Source: Turnera subulata
Taxonomy: Eukaryota > Streptophyta > Magnoliopsida > Malpighiales > Passifloraceae
Assembly: GCA_028386065.3 (NCBI GenBank)
Contig: JAKUCV010002372.1
Span: 159,648 to 223,647 of the forward strand
Reading direction: 5' to 3'
Length of the DNA stretch: 64,000 nucleotides
The notes beneath the pieces are model-generated. The model saw only the letters and a list, made by a program, of their open reading frames with translations, ran no database searches and was not told the origin of the DNA. Each line of letters starts with the position of its first letter. Position 1 is the stretch's first letter. The translations under genes were made by a program, and so were the position numbers. Below, one piece after another: positions 23,320 through 33,910 of this stretch.

Positions 23320-23690
23320 CGAAATCTTGATTTGGAGAAGGGGGTCTAGTTTGATAAGACCAGGAGGACTTGTGTACAAGACCCAGGGGTAATTATGGCA
23401 TGAGTACAGGACCGGGTCTAGCGTACAAGACTGGGGTGGTCTTGTATGCCAAGACTTTCAAAAAAAACTCAAGAACAAAACCGGAGGGGTCTCTCACGTC
23501 AATTTTTTTTTTCCTTCTTCTTTTTTTCTAGAAAAACTCAAGAACAAGACCAGGGGGTCTTATACGTCAAACGATTTGTTTTTATAGAAAAACTCAAGAA
23601 CACGACCAGGGGGGTCTTGCACGTCAAGAGATTTTTTTTTAAGAAAAACTCAAGAACAAGACCAGGGGGTCTTGTATGCCAAAAAAGAAA
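23320..23690. repeat. Dispersed GACCAGGGGGTCTT dyads in element E
   Basis: At least five copies of AAGACCAGGGGGTCTTGTA or close variants lie here (for example near 23360, 23545, 23605 and 23665), each preceded by AAAAACTCAAGAACA. The core AGACC-AGGG-GGTCT is a dyad. The same words (GACCCAGGGGGTCTT) form the tandem repeats of the E LTRs. Confidence 0.75.
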
Positions 23691-24108
23691 GAAGGATTTG
23701 AAAGACTTGAAAACCGAAAGACCCAACTTTGAAAAAAAAAAAAACAATCAAACAAATAAATTAATAAAATAAAATCTTTGGACATTAAAAAGTGGGATTT
23801 AGCTTAACAAATTTTTTAATAGCGAATCCAGATTCGAGAAGACAAAGAACGGAGGAAGTGAAGGCCGAGGATTTTTTATTGGACTCAATATGGAACTGAT
23901 TACAATGTTACTTTCTCATGACAACTTAGGAAGAAAGAGCTTTTAGCTTTTTTTATTAAATAGAAATGAAGAGACTCTGAAAAGTCTTTATTTTCAAGGA
24001 GAAAAGAGTAAAAACTATTTAATGGAAGAGAAGAACCTGCAATGCTTCCAACTTCGAGCCCTTTTAGATTCTTTATATTTCAGGTATTGAGGAGTGATCT
24101 TCTAACTC

Positions 24109-25174
24109 TTAAATTTGGCATCCTTCTTCTTCCTCAAATTTTGGTATTCCCTCATTGTCGATTATTGCATCTAACTGGGATTTTGTTAAAGCTAGTGCAT
24201 CCTCCACATTAATTTGCTTAATGATTTCCTCCATTAGATCATCTTCATTCTCAGGGCCTTTAGCAGCTAATGTTTTCTTCAAATCCATGTTGGTGGTTGC
24301 CGTTATAAGCGCATCTGCTTTGGTTGAGGTTATTAAATTAGGAACTTCAATAGCCTCTGTATTGAAGTGTAACATAAACTCACTTAACGACTCATCTGAC
24401 TTTTGTTTCATCAACATGAGGGCCAATGGAGTCTTTTTGGTCTTTTTTTTTACTAGAGATTTGGGTCAAAAACTTGTCACTAAGTTCTTTGAAACTCCCT
24501 ATGGATTTGGGCGTCAATGCCATATACCACTCCCTAGCTGACTTGACTAAGATGGTGTGAAAAGCTATAAACAAGACAGTATCTGAGTAGCCATACATTC
24601 CCATCGTCCCTATGTATTGCTTAAGATGATCTCTAAGGTCTGTATTACCACCGTAGTTCTCAATAGATGGGGCTTTGTACTTCTCTGGTACCGGAGCAAG
24701 TCGGACGACATCCTTCAGAGGCAAGAGGCCATCCATCTCATTTCCCCTTGCTTGTCGTTTCACCGACCGTAGGTGCTGTTCAATCAACTCCCTCACCCGC
24801 TTTTCTGATAAGGTTCTCCTCTCTTTTTCTTGTTCTCCTTCCCTCTCAACCGAGGGACGTATAGAAGCGATTGCCTCTAATGGCCGCACTTCCCCGTCAC
24901 GAGTAGGACGACTAGGCTCTCTCCCAGCCATGTCTCTATGCTGCTCTCCGGCGTCCCCTATTGGGTTTCCAGGCAATAATTTATGCAAACTAGCTATTAT
25001 TTCATCCCTAAATTGCATAAATTCTACCCGAGTTACTGTCTCAGCGCTTGGCTGGTTTGTGGAGGTAGAAACTCTTATAGTACCACCATCAACGATGGGT
25101 ATAGTTGGAGTGTCTCTTATTCCATCACCTAGAGGCGTGGATTCGGTGGGAACACTCAATTGTTCGCCAGGCAT
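24109..25174 (-). pseudogene. Gag of element E (gypsy, Tat-like)
   Basis: Two overlapping blocks encode a Ty3/gypsy gag. Block one (24392-25174) starts MPGEQLSVP and, after an acidic and basic linker with EKRVRELIEQHLRSVKRQ, enters the retrotransposon gag domain (YKAPSIENYGGNTDLRDHL, IGTMGMYGYSD, SAREWYMALTP). Block two (24109-24426) continues in another frame with ALMLMKQKSDESLSEFM. The shift sits at a run of about nine A residues (minus strand) near 24450, a typical homopolymer indel. No zinc knuckle or protease follows. The lineage call rests on resemblance of the YGYSD...REWY segment and is tentative. Confidence 0.78.
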
Positions 25175-25190
25175 GGCTTTCTGTCCAATT

Positions 25191-25207
25191 TCCCACAGAT
25201 GGCGCCA
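25191..25207 (-). other. Primer-binding site of element E
   Basis: Minus strand TGGCGCCATCTGTGGGA, two bases from the 5' LTR. The TGGCGCC form is common in non-chromovirus gypsy elements. Confidence 0.75.
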
Positions 25208-25209
25208 AA

Positions 25210-25665
25210 TGATAAATTGGGAAATTTACCTGGTGAATGATGCCTCCACGTGGCAAGGTTGCGAAGGTGTGATGCATGCAAGGGAAGAGAGAAAATTGAA
25301 AAAGGGACATCGGGGGTGTCCAGGGTCTGTGACCCTGGAGGTACTCCGATGCCTAAGTTAGAACTTGGCTCTTTTGCTCTCAAGAGGAAGAGAGAGAAGA
25401 ATTGTAAATTATGTTTTACGTACCTTTGCTATAGCTGGTGTGTATTTATAGGAGTAAGGAGGTCGTGTGGACCTGGACCCAGGAGGTTAACTTGGACCCA
25501 AGGGCATTGTAAATAAGAGAGGGTATAAGTGTAAAGTTAGACCCTAGGGGTCTTGTTCTAACTTGGACTCAGGGGGTCTTGTTACTAGCATGGACCCAGG
25601 GGGTCTTGTTACTAGCTTGGACCCGGGAGTCTTGCTTGAGCCCATAATATAATTTCCTTATGTCA
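25210..25665 (-). repeat. 5' LTR of element E
   Basis: 456 bp, TGATAAATTG to TTATGTCA, with intact TG...CA ends and the same GACCCAGGGGGTCTT units as the 3' LTR. Confidence 0.88.
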
Positions 25666-26394
25666 AAGGTATAAATGGGTCAGTACAATTTTATATGGGT
25701 CTAATTTGGTATTTTATCCATTTAACCCATAAAATAGTGAGTGTATATGGGTTGGGTAATGGATATCCATGAACCCATATATTAGCAATCTAATTCAATT
25801 ATCCACATGGGCCAAGATAGGCCCAACCCATTTGGGCCCGAATTTGCTAGGGTGGGCCTATTTGGGCTCGTCCTGATTTTGTTTGTTTTCCACCTAATTC
25901 CTACTCTGGACTTTTAATGTGTCCAAGATATGGTATCAACAAAAACCATAATTTTTCCTGTAAGCCAAAATCAACACAAGCAAAGCTAACAACACACTTG
26001 TAATTTGTTAGTCCTCAAAACTAGATAATCGACATTGTTAATCATAGTTTAGCATTAAGAGGTGATTAACTCTTCCAAAAGGTGGTCCAAACTTTTCAGA
26101 TCTGGTAATACTTTGTAACCAAGGAGTTGACATGCATAACGGCACCAAACTGAAGCTTTTATGAACTGAAGTCAACCAGAGTACAAGGAGCCATTGCAGG
26201 AGCTTACCCCCACACTCAGATTTTATAAAGAGAGACATTTACACCTCTGGAAGCTTATCCCAGCAATTGTGCAAAATCTGAGTGTATACTTGAGCTAGAA
26301 ATTTTGGTATTTGATATGGTTTTTCTGCTTAGAGTGTGAAACTGTTTCAAATGGGTAATTTGTAAGCAAGACTTGGTTTAGTTTTGTTGGGTAC
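25666..26394. other. Spacer between E and LTR-like block J
   Basis: The first 200 bp are rich in AACCCAT/ATGGGTT words and resemble the sequence left of element E. The remainder has a minus-strand open frame of about 66 codons (26038-26238) with no recognisable family. No gene is supported. Confidence 0.45.
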
Positions 26395-26776
26395 TCAAGT
26401 CTAGGATTAGATTTGAGGGTAGATTAGAGCTTAGCCTGTGAAAAGCTTGTAAAGGTTTAAGTTTAGCCTAGAAAAGCTTGAGTTTGTAAAGGAAAAGCTT
26501 GAGTTTGTAAAGGTTAAGGTTGATCCCGCAAAAACCTAAGTACAGTGAGTGTTTGAAATCCTAAAGGAAGGAACCTTTAGGTAGTGGAGGTACCTAGTGA
26601 GGAGGAACCACTCTAAAACAACTGTGTCAATTTCTCTCTCCTTCCTTACTCGATTTCTTACTCTAAGCACTCATCTCGCATCACAGAGACTCGGTTTCTT
26701 AAAAACCAGATCTCACAGTCCGAAAACGTTTAAAGCCTAATTCACCCATCTCCTCTTAGGCACTTTTGGGCCAACA
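26395..26776 (+). mobile_element. Candidate solo LTR or LTR fragment J
   Basis: 382 bp bounded by TGTTGG and CCAACA, a perfect 6-bp terminal inverted repeat of LTR type. The right end (TAATTCACCCATCTCCTC, then TTAGGC) resembles the end of plant Sirevirus-type LTRs; element H ends similarly on its own strand (TATTCACCCCCCCTCTAG). No target duplication (AGTTT versus CCTCT), primer-binding site or polypurine tract was found, so it may be truncated. Confidence 0.45.
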
Positions 26777-26826
26777 CCTCTCTCTCCTTACCTCTTCATC
26801 CTTGCATCCGAGGGTTATCTAAAAAA

Positions 26827-28943
26827 CTAGAAAAAGGATACAACTCTGGAGAGATTCAAGGATTCCGGATGAATAAATTCTGCCCTTACATCAATCACAT
26901 CTTTTATGCTGATGATACGATGCTTTTTTGGGGAGGCAACGTTGGAGGATGCTACAAACTTGTTGAACATAGTGGGAAGATATAGTCGAGATTCTGGCCA
27001 AGAAATCAATCTCAGCAAATCCAAGCTTTATTTTAGCAGCAAGACCTCAAAGGAAAAAAGGGAAGAAATATGTTCAGCTATTGGGATGAAGATGGCGAAT
27101 GAGAATGAAACTTACTTAGGCATTCCCACATGGTGGGGCAGATCTAAGGATAAAACCCTGCAATTCGTCTAGAGAGAGTAAGAAGTAAGTTGGGCTCCTG
27201 GAGAGGCAATTTGTTATCACATGCCACTGTAGTCTCAACTATACCCACTTATGTAATGTTGTTGTTCAAATTCCCAGCAAATTTTTGTAAGCAATTACAC
27301 AGTCTAATGGCGAGATTCTACTGGGCAGGAGATGAAACAAAGTCCAAAATGCGTTGATTAAGTTGGGAGAAATTGACTAAACCGAAATCAGATGGTGGAT
27401 TGGGTTTTAGAGACTTAGAGGCTTTTAACTCGGCACTACTTGCGAAGCAAGCTTGGAGACTATTGAAGAACCCTAATGCAATTATGGGCAAGACTGCTTA
27501 AAAAAAAATATTTTCCTAGAACTAGTTTTGTCAAGGCAACTAAGGGCAGGACATGCTCATGGGGATGGAGCAGTATCTTACAAGGCAAAGAGCTTTTGGA
27601 TGTGGGCCTGAGATGGAATGTAGGAAATGGGAAAAGCATCAGCATATGGGAAGATAAATGGCTGCCAAGAGGAAGGAATTTCAGAATAGAATTGGAACAG
27701 CATGACTCCTTTCAGTTAATTATGGTTGGATATTTGCTAAATCACAATAAGACTGGGTGGAATACTCAAACGCTGATGAGGTGTTTCAATGAGGAAGAGG
27801 TGTAGTTAATTCAAGGAATACCTGTGTCACATAGCGTGGAGGATAAGATTATTTGGCATTACAACACAAATAAGGAGTACACAGTGAAATTTGGTTATTT
27901 GATCAAGCTCAAGTTGGAATAGGATAATACTCACGCAGAAGCTAGAGTTGATTCTGGGGGAAGATTGAAATGGAATGAGATATGGAACTTGAATACTCTA
28001 CCTAAAGTGAAAGTTTTTCTTTGGAGACTTATCAAGAGCAATATCTGTCAAGCAAAACTTAATCAGACGAAAATTGAATGTTGATGGTTCTTGTCCTTTG
28101 TGTGGCTTGGAGGATGAATCAATGGAACATATGCCACTTTTTTGTTCCCATGCTAGAGCCATGTGGCATGGGTCGCAATTAGAAATGAGAATTGCATAGG
28201 ATGGAGTTCAAGACATTAAAAACTGGTGGATGGAGTTGGGAAGAGGACTAGAGTCAAAAATGACCAAGGAAATCAAAAGCCAAGCAGCATTCATAATGTG
28301 GACTATATGGAAAACCAGGAATAAGAAGGCCTTTGAGAATGAAGAAGTCAAGCCTGAAGTCTCTATCAAAAGTGCAGAAGCAACATTTCAAGAGCTAAGG
28401 GAAAAGTCCTCTGCTATTGTTCCAAGGACTAGGATTGGTGACACAACCAGACCAAGAGGGAGACCACCAAACCAGGATGTTATCAAGATCAATTGTGATG
28501 CTGCTGTTGATAATGAAAGTGGGAAGATTGGAATAGGGGTATGCTGCAGAAACAATAATGGACAATTGGTAGATGGCATAATGGAAAAAAGAGGTGCAAA
28601 CTCTATACTGTTAGTTGAGACTATGGCTATCAGGGAAGCAGTCTTACTAGCTTTGTCTAGGGGATAAAAAAAGTAGCCATTGAGACTGATTCACATATTG
28701 CTTGTCAAGGTGGGAACGCTGGTCCGTGGAAGATAAGCACACTAGTCCAGGAGATTAAAATGCTCAAGTTAAAATTTGATACCCTGGAGTGCTAATGGTG
28801 TAGCAGACTGTATGGCTAAATATGCCAAAAACAATTGTATTCCTTCTAATTGGATAGTTGTACCTCCAAGGGCTCTCACGAGAGCTATTTGTAAGGATTT
28901 AGAGTAATCAATGATATTTATATGCCTTCGACAAAAAAAAAAA
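26827..28943 (+). mobile_element. 5'-truncated LINE K
   Basis: The segment begins inside reverse transcriptase just before the FYADDTMLFW catalytic box (about 26900) and runs through the RT thumb (ETYLGIPTWWGRSKDKT), the [21 protein letters not shown] segment, the zinc-binding domain and RNase H (INCDAAVDNESG, ETMAIREAVLLAL) to a poly-A tail at 28933-28943. Many stops and shifts break it, the first right after the YADD box at about 26930. No target duplication was identified. This is an old L1-type copy on the plus strand, inserted directly beside the NTR1 pseudogene. Confidence 0.85.
28230..28667 (+). pseudogene. LINE K RNase H fragment
   Basis: An open block of 145 codons covers the end of the RT-associated region and the first part of RNase H, with VIKINCDAAVDNESGKIG and VETMAIREAVLLALSRG. 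A TAA follows at once; the next part (VAIETDSHIACQGG) continues in another frame to about 28760. It is inactive. Confidence 0.75.
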
Positions 28944-29139
28944 GCGCTTCAAGAGTTCCAAATAAATCCAGCTACTCAGAAGCTTGATCAGTTTCAGTAG
29001 GCAATGCCATGGGTTTCTCCAGTTTTAATTCTTCTCATGGTTGATCTGATGGAGAAGTATTTCTTTATAAAGTGGCTTTGCAGGTTTTGTATCACTGGTT
29101 ATCACTGGTCATGTGCAAATCCAAACTTACTTAAGGTTA
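28944..29139 (+). pseudogene. NTR1/TFIP11 splicing factor fragment, part 1
   Basis: Frame +, starting at the base after the LINE K tail, encodes ALQEFQINPATQKLDQFQ, a stop, then AMPWVSPV and LMVDLMEKYFFIKWL. This matches the C-terminal GCFC region of the conserved spliceosome-disassembly protein NTR1/TFIP11 (STIPL1 in Arabidopsis), where LQEFQINPANQ and MEKFFFPKWL are characteristic. An in-frame TAG after DQFQ and a shift after KWL show decay. The upstream coding part is missing: LINE K lies there. The assignment rests on recalled family resemblance. Confidence 0.7.
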
Positions 29140-29144
29140 AAAAA

Positions 29145-29694
29145 TGTTAGCGCCGGGAGTAGCCTGATAACCGGGGAGAAAATAAGCGACGCCCAAGTGT
29201 GATCCACGCACGTGGGCGTACCTTAAGGCATTGGGTACATGGGTCCTCTCCACTTATATATCATTCACTTGTCTTCTTTTCATGCGATGTGAGATATTTT
29301 ACTCACACTCCGCTCCAGGATTCTAAACCCTTTCTTAGGAGCACTCGCCTACCAACACTCTTACGTCTTCAAGAGTCACGCCTTACAACTTCACACTTGG
29401 GCCTAAATTCGGAGCCTCGAGCCCGCTCCACGTGGGGGCAGCAACCACGGGGCAAACCATGTCGCGATTCCATATCGATCCCAGCCGAACCATAGGCTCC
29501 GCTACCACTTGTTAGCGCCGGGAGTAGCCCGATAATCGGGGAGAAAACAAGCGAGACCCAAGTGAGATCCACACGCATGGGCTTGGACACCACATGGTAG
29601 CCCAAAACCTTAAGGCATTGGGTACATGGATCATCTCCACTTATATATCATTCACTTGACCTCTTTTCATTCGATGTGGAATATTTTACTCACA
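29145..29694 (-). mobile_element. TRIM element
   Basis: Two direct repeats of 163 and 185 bp (29145-29307 and 29510-29694), each TGTTAGCGCC to CTCACA on the plus strand, enclose only 202 bp. The interior has a tRNA-Met type primer-binding site (29495-29507, minus TGGTAGCGGAGCC) next to the right repeat and a purine-rich tract (minus GGAGCGGAG) next to the left one. There is no coding capacity. This is the plan of a terminal-repeat retrotransposon in miniature. The left repeat lacks about 25 bp. No matching target duplication: AAAAA on the left, CTTGG on the right. Confidence 0.85.
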
Positions 29695-29703
29695 CTTGGA
29701 TAC

Positions 29704-29880
29704 CCAATAAAAAATGTTATGAAGGTTGAGGCTCAGCAAAATGCAGCAAGTTTGGATAGCACAAACGAGATGGATGGCTTTATAAGAAGCGGGTGAAGCA
29801 CATGCTCAAGAACATGGCTTGGTGTTTAAATTTTAAACCCAAACCTGGAAGGATGCACAATGGTTATCAGACATATAGCC
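29704..29880 (+). pseudogene. NTR1/TFIP11 splicing factor fragment, part 2
   Basis: Beyond the TRIM, the plus strand encodes KVEAQQNAASLDSTNEM and then, across frame changes, EAHAQEHGLVFKF and KPKPGRMHNGYQTYS. In NTR1/TFIP11 the C-terminus has the same order: a Gln/Ala-rich stretch, a KEVIE...AQEHGL helix and FKPKPGRMHNG. Roughly fifty codons expected between parts 1 and 2 are missing, and the TRIM sits at that gap. Frameshifts lie near 29785 and 29835. The absence of introns fits either a retrocopy or an intron-poor gene region. Confidence 0.7.
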
Positions 29881-29951
29881 AGCATATATATCGACTCCAC
29901 ATGAGAGGTTGTATGCCCACCCGAAAGGAAAATGAGTCGTTACTAATTAAA

Positions 29952-29980
29952 CTAGCCGCTGTCCCCGCGTTACACACGGG
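29952..29980 (-). mobile_element. Candidate Helitron 3' terminus
   Basis: On the minus strand the sequence reads a GC-rich hairpin (CCCGTG...CGCGGG, 29963-29980), a short spacer and then CTAG followed by T, with an A/T-rich target. That is the layout of a Helitron 3' end (hairpin, CTRR, insertion at A/T). The element would extend to higher coordinates through the AT-rich region. I could not fix its 5' TC end. Confidence 0.4.
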
Positions 29981-31189
29981 TTGGGCCGGTGGCGGCATAA
30001 ACATTAAAATATAGATATATAAAAATATTTATATACATATATATTAAAGTACAACACATATTACTGCAATATATAAATCATTAATAATTTAATTGAACAA
30101 AATTGAGTAAGTAAACTAAAAAATTAATTACCTAAATATTAAAATTTAAACTATATTAATTTTTATAATATATTTTTAGAAATTAAATATAACTATAGTA
30201 CTAAGTTTCTTGTTTTAAAATCTGGGTCATTAAAATTTTTGAAAAAGATAATTTATTTTGAAAAAATTTAATAAATGTCCATATCAAAATAGAGTGGAAG
30301 AAATATTAACATTTTTAGATATTAAAATTTTAAATATTGTAATTTTTATTCAATTCTTATTATTATTCACTAAATATTATTATTTTGTTTAAATTTTTTT
30401 TTAAAAAAATCAAACGATATTTTAATAAACTATACACTATATATTAGATTTAATAAAGAGATATACTACCAAAATGGCTAAAAAAATAAATTATGATAAA
30501 AATATAACAGGAAAATAATAAATTTCTTAAATGTTAAAATTTTGAAAAAAAGCAGAAAATATAACCAAATTTTAAAATAAAGCTATACACTATATATTAA
30601 AATAAATATAGAGTTACAGTACCAAAGCAACCATAAAAAAACAATTGTATTGAAGCTGAGCAAAAAAACATTCCCTTTTTTCTATTATGTCACCTGCTAA
30701 TAATTTTATATGTTTACGTACATTTGCAATTTCAAAGATGGCCATGAATGAAAATTGTATTTCCCATAATTATTATATCAAATAACTGTGGTCCTTCTTT
30801 TTTTGGTAAAATAGTAGGAATGAGCACTTTGAATAAATAATTGGGTTTACAATTGAGGAAGAATTGTCACTTGGCAGATGGGTACTGCATGGCATCATCT
30901 GTGATATTATCTCCTGCGCCTCTGCTATTATTCCACCTTCCACTGTCCATTCCTACAATTATAAGTCTCAGAAAAATAACTCCTTCCTAAAAAAAAATAA
31001 CATTTGTATACCATGGAACAGGCTTACGCTTAGGCCCACTTACGGCTGCATATTGCCAAGCTTATACGACAAAACAAGAGTGGGGAATAAGAATAACCAT
31101 AACAAAAAAATCCACGAAAATTGTTTAAAGTTGCCCTACCATAACTTTGCAAAGTAGTATAGTATGCACTAGGGAGTGCACATCAACAT
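29981..31189. other. AT-rich region, possible Helitron body
   Basis: This is very AT-rich and has no supported gene. Two diverged copies of a segment of about 150 bp containing TATACACTATATATTA lie near 30430 and 30585. The right part (30860-31160) is less AT-rich, with only short open frames. Confidence 0.4.
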
Positions 31190-31298
31190 CAACTATGAAG
31201 AATTCAGCCTCCAAGTACTACAAGAGAAACCTTCTCCAGTGGTCCTAAGCCATTGAAGTTATCAAGTTTGTGCCCTCTTCCAAGAGTGGAATTTCTGT

Positions 31299-33002
31299 AT
31301 GGCTACCTCTTCGACTGAAGTTGGGGAGGCAAAGTCCAGTTCTGTTGAGCCGTTGTCAATCCCTGTATTGGAACTGGCTAGCGATGATGATCAAACTAGT
31401 TCTCGCGTATCCCCGGTCCTTGTAGGCACTCTGGTTTCCCACTTCAAGCGTTTCTCTGCAAAGTCTGTTGGGGAAGCACTAGCCTGGATCTGGAGCCTCA
31501 CAAAACCGGTGGAAATCAAGGAGGTAAAGGATAATGCCTTCACCTTTCATTTCGCCTCCATTGCCGAAAAAGAAAGGATCCTGCAAGGCTCCCCTTGGAA
31601 TTTCTCTAGGTTCCTCCTGTGCCTCAAGGAATGGCCCTCCTCTGTTTCCTTATCCAGTATTGCTTTTGATGAGGTCAACATCTGGGTTCAGATCTCTAGG
31701 CTTACCCCAGACCAGATGATCCTTAAGAAAGCAAAGAAAATCGGTGACCAGTTCTTCCTTGCTGTGGAACATATTGAGCTCCCCTTGGATAACACACCCC
31801 ACTGGGAAGAGTTCTTCCGGATGAAGGTTACGCTCAACCTCTACCAGCCACTCCCCACTGGTTTCCTCCATAAGCTCCCTGGGGATGAAGCTCATTGGGT
31901 CCAGTTCCAATATGAAAACCTGGTCGACTATTGTTACTACTGCGCAAGAGTGGGTCATGTGGAAAAGTACTTCCCTCATCTTTCTGATGACAGATGCAAC
32001 AGGAAAGTTAGGAAGGAACAAATCCCGGGGATCCTCCTCCTACGGGCAGCCAAGCCCAGGCACAAGAAGCTCCTCCTACGCAATCCCAGGGACACTCAGA
32101 GTGAAGACCACCGTAAATTTCACAATTTCCCTCAAGCTGGCGTGGATGCACGCGCCGGCGGTGCGAAGATAGACATCAAAGATGTTGCAAGCAAAAAGCC
32201 TGAGCATCCACCACAATCTTCACATGGGAGGGATGGAGGGCCTGTGGCTCAACCTTTTGCTTTTGTCAGTGAATCTGGCAGGGATGCTCCGCACTCACTT
32301 ACCCAAAAATGGAAGGATCCTAACCCTCCCTCTACCTACCAACCCAGTCCTCAAAGCCCTTTTGTTTTCAAATCCCATCATTCACTCCCTGTAAGCAAAC
32401 CAAATCCCAAGCGATGCAAAGCAACCCCAAAAAAGAATCTCTCCATTCCCCCTTTTTCCATCAGTGCCCCTGTCCTCTCTGCCCCACCCATCATTCAGGA
32501 TCACACCCAACCCTCCTCCTCCCAAACTTCTTTTGTTGGGTCGAAGAAACGTAAAGCCCAACCCATATCCCCATCCATTAAAAAAACAAAAACAAAAATC
32601 CTTGGGCCCAAACCCCTCCCAGCAACATCAACCCAACCTATCTAACCCACCTATCTCTTTTTTACCCCACTCCACTATGGACACACAGCCCAAACCTCCC
32701 CCTCCCCAAATAACCCAAAACCAGAACCATGATTTTTCTACCCTTCTTCCGAATGTTATTACATCAACTGCTATCCTTGGACACACAGATGCTCCCCAAA
32801 CCTTGGACGGCACCATAGGTGTGAGTGAGGAGGCTCAACATAAGGGTAGTGGGAGGCGTTTGTCTCTTAGAAGGATGGCCAAGACATGCAGAGCCAGCAC
32901 CCAGTCACCATTGATATGGTGTCTCAGGAGCTGTTTCAATCTACAGACCCAACGGCGGAGGCTGAGGTAGATGTTCGCCCACAGCCCCGCCATTCACCAT
33001 GA
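31299..33002 (+). pseudogene. LINE F1 ORF1 (RNA-binding protein)
   Basis: The open block 31299-32645 starts MATSSTEVGEAK and encodes a DUF4283 domain in residues 45-215 (VGTLVSHFKRFSAKSV, LQGSPWNFSRFLLCL, WVQISRLTPDQMI), then a zinc knuckle CYYCARVGHVEKYF in which the last Cys is Phe. The C-terminal part is basic and Pro/Ser-rich. Two compensating shifts follow: the segment SGRRLSLRRMAKT (about 32850) is in another frame, and the final DMVSQELFQSTDPTAEAEVD returns to the first frame, ending in TGA at 33000-33002. That stop overlaps the ORF2 start as ATGA. ORF1 proteins bind element RNA. Confidence 0.82.
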
Positions 33003-33883
33003 ATTGCATAAGCTGGAACTGCCGGGGTCTCGGGAATCCCCGAGCAGTTCGATGCTTACGAGCTCTCATAAGGAGCGAAAACCCGACCATCATCTTCCTG
33101 ATGGAAACCAGGAGGACTGCTGCTGAAATGGAACTAGTCAAATCTTGGGTTGGAATGGAAAATGGTATTGCCGTGGACGCTCGTGGTAGAGGTGGTGGCC
33201 TGGCAATGCTTTGACGGAAAGATACCGATATCTCACTTCTATCTTACTCTCAGAATCATATCGATGTAAGTATAGAGATTTCAGGAACTCTACCTTGGCG
33301 CCTGACAGGGTTCTACGGAGAACCAAATGAAAGTGAAAGGTCCACGACTTGGGACTTACTAAAGTTGTTGAAGACAAAATCAACCCTTCCATGGGTTGTG
33401 TTTGGTGACTTCAATGAACTCATGAGACGACACGAAAAGCGGGGAAGGCTGATAATACCTGAGAGGTTGATGAGGGCTTTTCGGGAGGCAGCTGATTTTT
33501 GCGCTGTGGAGGACATGGGGTTTACAGGCTATCCTTTTACATGGGATAATGGTAGAGGGGGATACCATAACATTAAGCAGCGGCTGGATAGGGCACTGTG
33601 CTCCACGACATGGGCAGTACGCTTTAGACTATACCGTGTTTCTCATCTCAAACCTTATGGCTCGGACCATAGGCCCATAAAGCTCTCTCTTGTCTCTCAC
33701 TGGGGTGATAGAAGGAGGATTAGACCACAACCTCGCTTCGAAGACCATTGGTGCCGTGATGTTGCATGTGAGGATATCATCAGGGATGTTTGGAACGGCC
33801 TAAACTCACCTCAAGCTACAGAGGTGGCCGATAAGCTACGAGAAACTCTTGGAAGGCTATCCAATTGGAATGCATCTACCTAA
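32999..33883 (+). pseudogene. LINE F1 ORF2 endonuclease domain
   Basis: Starts MNCISWNCRGLGNPRAV at 32999, the usual start of plant LINE endonucleases of the exonuclease-endonuclease-phosphatase fold. FLMETRR carries the metal-binding Glu; VVFGDFNELM and YGSDHRPIKL carry the later Asp, Asn and His residues. An in-frame TGA at 33212-33214 replaces a Trp codon (AML-stop-RKD). A TAA at 33881-33883 ends the block. The enzyme would nick target DNA for target-primed reverse transcription. Confidence 0.85.
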
Positions 33884-33910
33884 GGAGGCATCCCTAAAGA
33901 AATCGCCTAC

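Larger units (their letters stand above)
22757..24108 (-). other. Element E region between gag and nested copia D
   Basis: There is no protein-coding sequence that I can support here. The stretch is built largely of two repeat blocks, entered separately, plus poly-A and poly-T runs. It corresponds to the place where pol would lie in an autonomous relative. Confidence 0.6.
17905..25665 (-). mobile_element. Gag-only gypsy-like element E with nested D
   Basis: LTRs of about 458 bp (17905-18364 and 25210-25665), a TGGCGCC-type primer-binding site, a polypurine tract (minus GTTGGGGGCTAG) at about 18368-18380 and a single gag-like gene make up the element. No protease, RT or integrase is present even after removing nested copia D (18762-22756). 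That matches the terminal-repeat-with-gag (TR-GAG/LARD) type of non-autonomous element. GGTAT occurs near both ends (17900-17904 and 25668-25672) but with two extra bases on the right, so the target duplication is uncertain. Confidence 0.85.

Noticed and set aside
17900..25672. GGTAT target duplication for element E
   Set aside because: Two extra bases separate the right copy from the LTR end and the flank is repeat-rich, so I did not claim it.
26038..26238. 66-codon minus-strand frame in the spacer before block J
   Set aside because: No recognisable motif, no start context and no neighbouring exons that I could support.
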